Origin: Hymenobacter sediminis
Lineage (GTDB): Bacteria; Bacteroidota; Bacteroidia; Cytophagales; Hymenobacteraceae
Reading direction: 5' to 3'
Assembly (NCBI RefSeq): GCF_003231285.1
Contig: NZ_QKNS01000001.1
Location: forward strand, 992,001 to 1,056,000
DNA: 64,000 bases
A program made the translations under genes and the position numbers. Below the pieces are notes generated by a model, which worked only from the letters and a program-made list of their open reading frames with translations, was not told the origin of the DNA and did no database searches. The stretch's first letter is position 1. Each line of letters starts with the position of its first letter. Shown one piece after another: positions 23,223 to 30,484 of this stretch.

Positions 23223-23378
23223 ATGGCTGACAAAATCAATTTCGAAGATCATATAAGCGCCCCGCAGGTAAAGGACACAGAGCAGCTTGTTCAAACCGCT
23301 ATAGCGCTAGGCGTTGCCACGAAAGACATTCCCTCCTTTGTAGAAGCCATGCAAAAAGCAGTAAAACAACTAGGCTAA
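23223..23378 (+). CDS. Small late protein (51 aa)
   Basis: MADKINFEDHISAPQVKDTE then LVQTAIALGVATKDIPSFVE: two helices. Its stop overlaps the next start (TAATG at 23376-23380), supporting expression. Function unknown. Confidence 0.5.
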   Translation: MADKINFEDHISAPQVKDTEQLVQTAIALGVATKDIPSFVEAMQKAVKQLG

Positions 23379-23839
23379 TGCCCATCACCGCCCCCGAAAA
23401 GCTCGAAAGCTTGGCCCTGCGCCTGGACCGCCTGCCCGACCTGCTGCGGCAGGAATTGCGGCAGGTGGTGGATCAGTTCGCGGGGGCGCTGCTGGATATC
23501 AATCGGGGCTACATCGAGGCGGGCTACGGCGCCGACGGCAACCAACTCAACCCCAACACCTACTCACCTGCTTACGCGGCCTACAAAGCTAAGTACGGCA
23601 AGTTCAAGCAAGTGGGTCATGTTGACCTGAAGCTGACTGGGGACTTCCTCGAATCGTTCGATTTGCTGCACTTGGGAGGTCTACGCTATCAGATTGTAGC
23701 CACCGATGCCAAGTACGGTTTCCTTGAACGCTACGGGGAATTGCTGGGTATTCGAGCCCTTGACCTCGATGACTTCGTGGCAACCATCCTCAAACCTGAA
23801 TTGGAACAGTTTATCCGCCGCTACTTCTCTGCCCTATGA
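23378..23839 (+). CDS. Head-tail connector / gp10-like protein
   Basis: 153 residues. N-terminal helices (LALRLDRLPDLLRQELRQVV), a central LTGDFLESFDLLHLGG, and YQIVATDAKYGFLERYGELL are like HK97 gp10-type neck proteins, which contain the K-L-T-G-x-L...S pattern. It would join head and tail. Stop overlaps the next start by ATGA. Confidence 0.6.
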   Translation: MPITAPEKLESLALRLDRLPDLLRQELRQVVDQFAGALLDINRGYIEAGYGADGNQLNPNTYSPAYAAYKAKYGKFKQVGHVDLKLTGDFLESFDLLHLGGLRYQIVATDAKYGFLERYGELLGIRALDLDDFVATILKPELEQFIRRYFSAL

Positions 23840-24147
23840 AACGCGCTGACTACTTCCGCGACTTTGGCGACGGCTCGTTTAGAGCTGTTCAGTTCTGGGT
23901 TATCGAAGAGCAAGGGGTGCATACACTCTATACAGCCAACACCGTCTTTGAGTGGGAGGATGTGCAGGGGGTACAAGGTTGGGCCACACCAAACCCCTTG
24001 CCCGATAATGTGACGCCAGAAGGGGCGAAGTGCGTGCTGTTCTGGCTCGGCACAGAAATCAAAATCCTGGCTCCCTTCGCGGATGTAGCCCGAGCCTGGC
24101 GCGAATACCGTCGGCGTACCCACCTGCCCACCATTGGAGCCAACTAG
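23836..24147 (+). CDS. Unknown neck/tail-completion protein (103 aa)
   Basis: MKRADYFRDFGDGSFRAVQF, then strands VHTLYTANTVFEWEDVQ and a final helix ADVARAWREYRRRTH. Coupled to the connector gene by ATGA. Its place suggests a head-closure or stopper role. No motif recognised. Confidence 0.5.
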   Translation: MKRADYFRDFGDGSFRAVQFWVIEEQGVHTLYTANTVFEWEDVQGVQGWATPNPLPDNVTPEGAKCVLFWLGTEIKILAPFADVARAWREYRRRTHLPTIGAN

Positions 24148-24148
24148 C

Positions 24149-24775
24149 ATGTCCTGCCCTCCCGTATCTTATAGCACTCCCCTGCAGAACCCTGGTCTGG
24201 CCCACGCCCCCGTGCAGGCCTTGCTGGATTTGTTCGCCGATCAACTCTCATGGCTAACCCACCGCTACGGCCTGGTGCAAACCGCTGTGCGCGAAAAGGG
24301 CAAAGAGCGCATACCCCAGGTATATCAGCAGGATGGCAGCGCCTATCATTTTGATGTGCTGCCAGATGAGTCCATGCCGGCCATGTGCTTTTTTGAGCGC
24401 ACCGGCCCCTCAACTATCCTGTGGGATGACGGCGCCCTGCAAGTGGCCGGCTCGTGGGCACACCCGGTGAATCTGGTGGTGTGGGCCAACCTCCCCCGCA
24501 TTGATGCCCGAGACGAAGACTTTTCCGACCTGCTGGCCCAAGATGTTATCCGGGTGCTGGTAGAGGCTGGTATTCCAGTGTCTGGGGTAGAGCAACGCGC
24601 GGAGCGGGTGTTTGACCGCTACACGCTGGGAGCCAAGCAGCTGCTGATGTACCCCTTTGCGGGCTTCAAGATCGCGCTAACCCTGTCGGAGCGCTACAAC
24701 CCCTGTCTGCTGCCCTTTACACCGCTAACGGGGCCGGTAGAATGCCCGCCTCACGTTGAGCCTAGCACGGTATGA
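24149..24775 (+). CDS. Tail-completion-like protein (208 aa)
   Basis: ATG 24149. LLDLFADQLSWLTHRYGLVQ, then MCFFERTGPSTILWDDGALQ and a C-terminal FAGFKIALTLSERYNPCLLP. The last part (YPFAGFKI.L.L.....C) resembles tail-terminator/completion proteins that cap the tube. Overlaps the next gene by ATGA (24772-24775). Confidence 0.5.
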   Translation: MSCPPVSYSTPLQNPGLAHAPVQALLDLFADQLSWLTHRYGLVQTAVREKGKERIPQVYQQDGSAYHFDVLPDESMPAMCFFERTGPSTILWDDGALQVAGSWAHPVNLVVWANLPRIDARDEDFSDLLAQDVIRVLVEAGIPVSGVEQRAERVFDRYTLGAKQLLMYPFAGFKIALTLSERYNPCLLPFTPLTGPVECPPHVEPSTV

Positions 24776-25074
24776 TTACGGCCCTTTGCCTGGTTCTACT
24801 GGTATCGATGACCGCCGCGGCGCTGTTGCGCTGCTGCCTGCCCGGCGAAATCCTCCACCGGCCAGCCGCGCGACTGCTCGAATGGGTGCAATTGCACCGC
24901 CCCGCATGGGTGCCCGAAAAGTTGACGTGGTGCGTGTTCTGCGCCTCGTTCTGGCTGGTAGGTATTCCGACCATGCTGCTGAGCGCCTACTGGCTGCACT
25001 GGTATTCCTTGCTCATCCCCCTGTCGCTGGCCCTGCTTACTGAACACCTATCCGCTCGCTTCTTCCGATCCTAG
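24772..25074 (+). CDS. Integral membrane protein inside the morphogenesis operon (100 aa)
   Basis: Three hydrophobic segments: MITALCLVLLVSMTAAALLR (1-20), WCVFCASFWLVGIPTMLLSA (53-72) and WYSLLIPLSLALLTEHL (78-94). Cys residues at 21-22 and 54, 57. It overlaps the preceding tail gene by ATGA and is followed at once by the chaperone. A membrane protein here is unusual; it may be a moron gene such as a superinfection-exclusion factor, which is a guess. Confidence 0.6.
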   Translation: MITALCLVLLVSMTAAALLRCCLPGEILHRPAARLLEWVQLHRPAWVPEKLTWCVFCASFWLVGIPTMLLSAYWLHWYSLLIPLSLALLTEHLSARFFRS

Positions 25075-25075
25075 T

Positions 25076-25501
25076 ATGCTGACTCTTTCCACGCCTTCCG
25101 GCTTTACCGCTCTCGTGTATGACGACGTGCGGGCCATTCCTGCTTCCCGGTACCAACGGTTTTCGGCCAAGTACCTAGAGTATTCCATGGGTACGAACAT
25201 CTTTGCCGCCGAAAGCCACCTAAGCCGGATGGCCTTGTTTCTGGGCCAGAACAACACGGAAGCCGTCAAGCTTGAATTTAACCAGCTGGTACGTTCCTTT
25301 AGCGCAGTGCAGGAAGAAGCATCTGGCCCGGCCATTGTGCTTTCGTCTTTGGTAGCCAGTATTGACGGCCGGCCGTGTTCGGATCTGACGGATACGGGAC
25401 TTATGGAAACCGCGCGCCTGCTACTGGAGGCTGGGGCCACCCAAGGCCAGATACTTGATACGCTGGAAGAGGCAAAAAAGCACTTGAGCGCGACCTCGTA
25501 A
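25076..25501 (+). CDS. Tail assembly chaperone, short form (G-like)
   Basis: 141 residues. It lies where lambda gpG lies, just before the frame-shifted extension and near the tape measure gene. LTLSTPSGFTALVYDDVRAI and YSMGTNIFAAESHLSRMALF form the compact part; the end is LEEAKKHLSATS. The codons GCA-AAA-AAG (25472-25480) six codons before the stop carry the slippery A-AAA-AAG; see the next two entries. Coats the tape measure protein during tail assembly. Confidence 0.65.
   Translation: MLTLSTPSGFTALVYDDVRAIPASRYQRFSAKYLEYSMGTNIFAAESHLSRMALFLGQNNTEAVKLEFNQLVRSFSAVQEEASGPAIVLSSLVASIDGRPCSDLTDTGLMETARLLLEAGATQGQILDTLEEAKKHLSATS
25474..25480 (+). promoter_or_regulatory. Programmed -1 frameshift site A-AAA-AAG
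   Basis: A AAA AAG in the correct phase (GCA AAA AAG), the same heptamer and flanking codon as the E. coli dnaX site. After a -1 slip, reading continues ALERDLVKLFPVLFPPD and runs into the 25516-25809 frame without a stop. The purine-rich GGAAGAGG just upstream could assist. No strong downstream pseudoknot was identified. Confidence 0.75.
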
Positions 25502-25809
25502 AACTATTCCCGGTCTTGTTCCCCCCAGACCCCCATCTATTCGACCAGCACCTGCAGCAGAAGCTCCTGCTGGAATGTGAGCAGGCCTTGGGCGCCGATG
25601 TAGGAGAACACTTGGCCGAAGTGGAGGATATTCTAACGCAGATGCTACGGCCCGTAGACAGCACCGAAGCGGCCCTAGGCAGTGAGAGTAGCTTTGAGCG
25701 GGTGTGCATCCAGCTGGAAGAGAAGGGGGTGCAGCGGCCCGGAGAGTTGAGCCTGTACGCCTTCTATGCCCGGGTTCAGTATCAGAGCCAAAAGAAAAGC
25801 CCCGCCTAA
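25480..25809 (+). CDS. Tail assembly chaperone, frameshift extension (T-like part of GT)
   Basis: This frame has no ATG near its start; it is in the -1 frame to the 25076 gene and is open back past the slip site. It is therefore read as the C-terminal 109 residues of a 244-residue fusion. Content is helical and acidic (FDQHLQQKLLLECEQALGAD, HLAEVEDILTQMLRPVDSTE). In lambda and relatives, the G and GT products act in a set ratio on the tape measure protein. The stop TAA (25807-25809) is in a terminator loop. Confidence 0.7.
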   Translation, partial: ALERDLVKLFPVLFPPDPHLFDQHLQQKLLLECEQALGADVGEHLAEVEDILTQMLRPVDSTEAALGSESSFERVCIQLEEKGVQRPGELSLYAFYARVQYQSQKKSPA

Positions 25810-25823
25810 CTGACGGGGCTTTT
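25798..25823 (+). terminator. Rho-independent terminator after the chaperone genes
   Basis: Stem AGCCCCG (25798-25804) / CGGGGCT (25814-25820) with T-run 25820-25823. The loop holds the chaperone stop codon. It closes the plus-strand head/neck operon. Confidence 0.8.
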
Positions 25824-25838
25824 GCTATATTGGTGGCT

Positions 25839-26300
25839 ATGAAAAAAACTATCCTACCCTTCGTATCCGCTATTTTGCTCTCTAGCGGCTTTCTCACATC
25901 CTGTGACAAAGACGATGAACCGCAAAAGAAAACAGCCGCCCCAGCCTCACATACGGTAGAAGTCCGCTATCAAGGCGCTAACCTAACGGGCTTAGAGGCT
26001 ACCCTTCGCGGGGGAAGTTCGCTGCCAGACGGCACCCAAGAAAAGAACGGTATATCGCTTGACCTGACAGGATCTCCCTCTGGCACAGCTTCGGCGGGCG
26101 TGGTGACGACTGACCGCGACTTCTATATGACCGCCACCTTCTACGCCATTAAGCCTGGCAAAACCATCCCCAGTAATGCCTACTTGAGCTTTGACGTGTA
26201 CGTGGATGGTGTGAAAGCCCGTAGTACCCGGCTAGATAACACCAACAAGGAAACTACTTTCCCGAAAGCCAGAGTAGCTATCTACAGCCGCGAGTGGTAG
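25839..26300 (+). CDS. Lipoprotein (prophage cargo candidate)
   Basis: 153 residues from ATG 25839. Signal peptide MKKTILPFVSAILLSSGFLT ends in a lipobox with Cys22 (FLTSC). The next residues DKDDE match the K-(D/E)2 lipoprotein export signal known for surface lipoproteins of Bacteroidetes. The mature part is a beta-rich domain of about 110 residues (VEVRYQGANLTGLEATLRGG, AYLSFDVYVDGVKARST). It is convergent with the tape measure gene, one base apart, and follows a terminator, so it is probably a separately expressed gene altering the host surface. Confidence 0.8.
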   Translation: MKKTILPFVSAILLSSGFLTSCDKDDEPQKKTAAPASHTVEVRYQGANLTGLEATLRGGSSLPDGTQEKNGISLDLTGSPSGTASAGVVTTDRDFYMTATFYAIKPGKTIPSNAYLSFDVYVDGVKARSTRLDNTNKETTFPKARVAIYSREW

Positions 26301-26301
26301 G

Positions 26302-29300
26302 CTATGCCTTGCCCATGCGCCAATTTGCATAGTAGGTAAGGCTGCCCGCCTGCAGAACAGCACGCTCAATAGCCCCTGAGTCATTGTAGTTGGTGTAGTG
26401 CGTTCTTTGGTTTTTGATAGCACTCACTATCTGTTGTTGGCCTTTAATAAGCTCATCGAGGTTCATCGGCTTAGCGGTGGCACCCTGCAATTGCTGAGAG
26501 GCGGCACCCATGGATTCGGCAAAACGAGGCAGGGGAGGGGCTTCCGACGCGCGTAGTAACTCCCGTGTTTTATCAGCTGTATGCACGGTAGCACCAGCTT
26601 CTAGGAATGTAATCTGTCGTTTTTCAGCCAAACGCACCCCGGCAGGCCCCTCAATGAGTTCAGGCCCTCGCTCGGCCACCTCTGCCCATTCTGCCCGGCC
26701 ACCGTTCCGGCCTTTGAAGTATTGGGGTAAAGGAGCCGCCAGAATAGCCGCTATCTGAATTGCCCCTGTTGCGGCAGCCAGCGCTACAAAGGGGATGGAT
26801 GCCGGGGTGAAACCGAACTCGGCAATGGTTTTACTGACAGCAATAGCCGTATTAATAGCCACCTCAAACAAGGCCGCCGTGCGCTCGTCGCGGGCGGCCT
26901 TTTGTTTGGCCTTCTTAATACGCTCCTGGTATTGCTCCTCAATCTGAGCCCGCAGTTCCGCGTTGTCACCGGCGGCATCTAGCTCTCGCTGCTTCTGTGC
27001 TTCAAGGTTGCTAATAGCTTGCTGGTCGCGCTGTTGCTGAAAATTAAAGAAGGCCTGCGTTGCCTGCATGGCAACATCCATTGCCCCCTCCCGAATACGT
27101 TGTTTTTCGGCCTCAATCTTTTGGGTTTTCTCCAGACTTTTTTCAGCAGTTTCCTTTTCTTTATCAGCTCTGGCTTGCATTCTTTTTAAAGCCAACTCCT
27201 CGCCTCGGGCGAAGTCACGCTGAACATTTTCTAAGGAGTTTTTAAACTTCACATTGTCCAGTGGGGCTTTGATATCTAGGGGCTTGTTGTATTCAACAAG
27301 CTTGTCCTGCAGCTCTTGCTCAATCTTGAGTCGTTCAGATTTGTATTTGAGGGCAATGGCTTTTTTACGGAAAGAATGAGCCCTCTCCGCATCTTCGATT
27401 TCTTCAGCCGAAACCTTACGCTTGCGCTTCACGGCATTCAACTCCTCATCGGCTTGTGCTACCAACTCCTGCTGACTGGCATCGGCAATTTCGAGGCGAA
27501 TGCGCGCCGATTCCCGCTCGGCACCCATAATGATGTCCTGCGTGCCAATGACAGCCTGCGCGTACTGGTCTTCATTAATTACCCGGGCCTCAAATAGCCG
27601 TCCCTGTTCTTCCTGAAACTTCTTGGTTTGCTCGATGAGTCGTTGCTGAGCGGCCAAATCATTCTCTAACTGTTGCCGCCGGGCAGCGGCGCGTTCTTTA
27701 GCGGCCTTGTTGAACACATCCAGTGACTCCTCTTCCGCGTCGGCGGTATCCTCCACTGCTTTCGCAACGGCAGGCTGCAGCTTCGCCAGGGCCGCAGCGA
27801 GTAGGGCACGCTGGCGCTCGGCTTCCGTTAGACGTTCCGTACCCTTGGTGAGGCGTTCCTGGGCTTTGTTCAGGTCTTTGGCCGCATCTACCTGCGCTTT
27901 CGGGAAAGAGAGCCCCTGCACCTTGTTGAGGATGTCTGTGTTGCGGGCCGCTTCCTGCAGGTTCTTCTGCCCCTCGGGGCTCAGTCCAAACCGCGCGAAC
28001 GCTTGTTGCGACTTGGTCGCCTCCTGTTGCAACTTGGTTACCTCCTGGCTGGTCTGGTCAACGAGTTGGGTGTACAATTCTAGGTTACGGACCAACTCCT
28101 GCTTGTTGGCCTCTGCGTCGCCTTTGATGGCGTTAATGCGGTTTTGAATCCGCTGCTTGTCGCTCGTACCGAATTGCGTAACGAGCTTGTCCTGCAGACG
28201 GGCCAGCTCCAAATCCTGGGCTGTGCTGCGCTTCTTTACTTCGCTCAGTTGGGTGTAGCTGTCGAGGAGCTTCTGCTGGGCTATGGCTTGCTTGTTGAGG
28301 CTGGTGATGGTAGATACCACGCCCTGTACAAAATTGTCCTGCTCCTTCCGAGCAAACCCGGTTTTCTCCCGCACGAAGTCAATGCCCTGCCCTACGCTTT
28401 CAAAAGCAGCAGCCACCAGGGCCAGGCCGCCCGACTCGCGCACCAGGTCTACCACCCACTTGAGAAACTTGCCCGCCGCTCCGCTGGTGAAAAAATTGCT
28501 GGTTTCGTTAACCAGCTTATTGACGCTGCCTGCAAGGTTATCGTTCTTAATTGCCGCTTCCTGCGCGAGGGAAGTAGCTTCCGTAAGTTGCTGGTTCGCC
28601 ACGGCCTGGCGCTGGGCAAACAGGTCGGTATTCTGAGCCAGGGTGATGATAGCCGACTTCGCTTCCCCACTGTCCAACTTCAGCGTACTGAGTAGTTTGG
28701 ATAGCTGGGTAGTCGTCTTTCCCCCGGCATTCAACCCCTTGAGGAAGAGTTGGACTGCCGCGTTAAAGTCTGTATTAACGAGCTTGGTAAACTCCCGAAG
28801 GGTCAGCGCAGGGTTAGCCTTCTGGGCAATGCGGAAGGACTCCTGCGTCTTCGTGCTCAGGGTGCTGAACAACCGGTTTAGACTGGTGCCGGCGCGCTCC
28901 GAGGTGCTGCCCGTCTCTTCCAGTACCGCCGCATAGGCCAGCACGTTCTTCAAACCAACGCCTGTTTGAGCCGCCACGGCACCCACGCGCAGGGCCACAT
29001 CAGTCAGGAACGGTGCCGTAGCCGCACCCTGGGCGCCAATTTCGTTAACGGCCGAACCAATAGAAAGCAGGTTCTGGGCAACATCGGGGCCCAGCTCCTT
29101 GCGGAACACGTTGGAAATTTTCCCGAGCTCATCGGCTATTTGCTCGGCTCCTCCCGAAAAGTCATCCCCAAGGGCCTGAACGGCTACGTCCACAGCCTTC
29201 GTAAACCCAAGGATATCCTCCTTGGCAATCCCCAATTGGCCGCCCACCTTGGCTATGTCAAGTAGCCCAGCCAGCGACGTGCGGGTATCAATCTTCTTGA

Positions 29301-30411
29301 GGCTTTCAGCCAGCCGGTCCGCTTCATCGGCGGTTAGGCCCGTGGTCTTACGAACATCCGCTAGCTGGTCAGAGAATTCCACATTGTTGCGGAAAACCTG
29401 CTGAGCAGCTCCCGCTAGAGCTTCGAAGCTGACAGTAGCCAACGCCAGCGTGAGCAGATACTTTTTGAAAGAGGAACCTGCCTGTGCGGTTAGGGAGGTA
29501 TTCTCCTGGGTTTTCACCCCGTAGCCTTCCAGGTCTTTGTTGACCTTCTCTAGCTTCTGGTCGGTTTCCTGAAGCTCCTGTTGTAGATTCTGCTGCTGCT
29601 CAGCACTGAGTCCCGAGGCCTTGGCCTGGGTACGCAGGGCCGCGGCGCCGGCTTCCAACTCGCGCTTCTCTTTTTCTAGGGCAGATACCGCATCTAGGAT
29701 GCTCTGCGTGTAGTTGCCAACGTTGCGGTAGGTCTGCCCCAGCGTTTTATCACTGGCCTTTAACTGCGCGTCTAGTTGCTGAATGCGCTGCTCCAGCTCG
29801 GCGGCTTTCGGGTTGGCCCCATCCAATACCCCGCCCAGCGCCCGGTATTCAGCCCGAAGCTTGGTTAGTTCTTGGTTGGCAGCATTGTAGCTGCCAGCGG
29901 CCGCTGTGAGTTCGGAAGAAGTTCCGCGTACTGCTTTGGAAAATTCTTTCTGCTGGGCTACCAGTCCCTGAATAGCAATAGCCGAACGCTTCTGCCCCTC
30001 TATGTCGTTGGCTTTACGGGCCGCAAGCAAGGCCTCGCGTTGCTCCTTTAGCTCTTTCGTGTAGAGGCTGGCGGCTTGGGTTACGTTGCGCTGGGCGGCG
30101 GCTACCCCATCGCCAGTGCTTTTGAGCCCCGCCTGTTCTGTTTTCAGGCGGGCTACCTCCTTGATTAGGTCCCGTAGGGTCTGCCGGTCAGCCTCTGAAC
30201 TAATGTTCAGGTTTCCGCCCCGGGTCTGAATATCTCGGATAGCATCGGCTACTTTCTGCAGCCCCGCCTTAATCCGGTCTCCGTCCTGATCTACCGCCTT
30301 GCTAAACGCTGTTACATCTCGCTTGAGAGCGCGGACGGATTGACTGGCTTCCTGCAAAGCCTGGCCGCCGCGGATATAGTCGTTAAAGTCAAGGATAGCG
30401 GAAGTGTCCAT
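26302..30411 (-). CDS. Tail tape measure protein (on the minus strand)
   Basis: 1369 residues. ATG 30411 (MDTSAILDFNDYIRGGQALQ) is preferred over an earlier frame start because the promoter box lies at 30441-30448. Long N-terminal coiled coils, the tape measure signature region (about 380-570: NVEFSDQLADVRKTTGLTAD, FSGGAEQIADELGKISNVFR), more coiled coil, and a hydrophobic C-terminal part (IPFVALAAATGAIQIAAILA). It sets tail length and enters the cell envelope with DNA. It is antisense to all neighbouring late genes, which is unusual. Confidence 0.92.
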   Translation of the reverse strand: MDTSAILDFNDYIRGGQALQEASQSVRALKRDVTAFSKAVDQDGDRIKAGLQKVADAIRDIQTRGGNLNISSEADRQTLRDLIKEVARLKTEQAGLKSTGDGVAAAQRNVTQAASLYTKELKEQREALLAARKANDIEGQKRSAIAIQGLVAQQKEFSKAVRGTSSELTAAAGSYNAANQELTKLRAEYRALGGVLDGANPKAAELEQRIQQLDAQLKASDKTLGQTYRNVGNYTQSILDAVSALEKEKRELEAGAAALRTQAKASGLSAEQQQNLQQELQETDQKLEKVNKDLEGYGVKTQENTSLTAQAGSSFKKYLLTLALATVSFEALAGAAQQVFRNNVEFSDQLADVRKTTGLTADEADRLAESLKKIDTRTSLAGLLDIAKVGGQLGIAKEDILGFTKAVDVAVQALGDDFSGGAEQIADELGKISNVFRKELGPDVAQNLLSIGSAVNEIGAQGAATAPFLTDVALRVGAVAAQTGVGLKNVLAYAAVLEETGSTSERAGTSLNRLFSTLSTKTQESFRIAQKANPALTLREFTKLVNTDFNAAVQLFLKGLNAGGKTTTQLSKLLSTLKLDSGEAKSAIITLAQNTDLFAQRQAVANQQLTEATSLAQEAAIKNDNLAGSVNKLVNETSNFFTSGAAGKFLKWVVDLVRESGGLALVAAAFESVGQGIDFVREKTGFARKEQDNFVQGVVSTITSLNKQAIAQQKLLDSYTQLSEVKKRSTAQDLELARLQDKLVTQFGTSDKQRIQNRINAIKGDAEANKQELVRNLELYTQLVDQTSQEVTKLQQEATKSQQAFARFGLSPEGQKNLQEAARNTDILNKVQGLSFPKAQVDAAKDLNKAQERLTKGTERLTEAERQRALLAAALAKLQPAVAKAVEDTADAEEESLDVFNKAAKERAAARRQQLENDLAAQQRLIEQTKKFQEEQGRLFEARVINEDQYAQAVIGTQDIIMGAERESARIRLEIADASQQELVAQADEELNAVKRKRKVSAEEIEDAERAHSFRKKAIALKYKSERLKIEQELQDKLVEYNKPLDIKAPLDNVKFKNSLENVQRDFARGEELALKRMQARADKEKETAEKSLEKTQKIEAEKQRIREGAMDVAMQATQAFFNFQQQRDQQAISNLEAQKQRELDAAGDNAELRAQIEEQYQERIKKAKQKAARDERTAALFEVAINTAIAVSKTIAEFGFTPASIPFVALAAATGAIQIAAILAAPLPQYFKGRNGGRAEWAEVAERGPELIEGPAGVRLAEKRQITFLEAGATVHTADKTRELLRASEAPPLPRFAESMGAASQQLQGATAKPMNLDELIKGQQQIVSAIKNQRTHYTNYNDSGAIERAVLQAGSLTYYANWRMGKA

Positions 30412-30440
30412 GCAGCAAGAAAAATTAGGTCTCGTTGCTT

Positions 30441-30467
30441 CAAAGTTAAAGTAATACTTTAATTTAG
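30441..30467. promoter_or_regulatory. Late promoter 4: bidirectional palindromic promoter
   Basis: TTAAAGTAATACTTTAA (30446-30462) lies between the divergent tape measure and baseplate genes. On the minus strand it is followed by a perfect TAACTTTG (30441-30448), 30 bases before the tape measure ATG. On the plus strand TAATTTAG (30460-30467), one base off the consensus, precedes the gene at 30485. The symmetrical element can thus serve both directions. Confidence 0.72.
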
Positions 30468-30484
30468 CGGCGTAACCATCTAGC

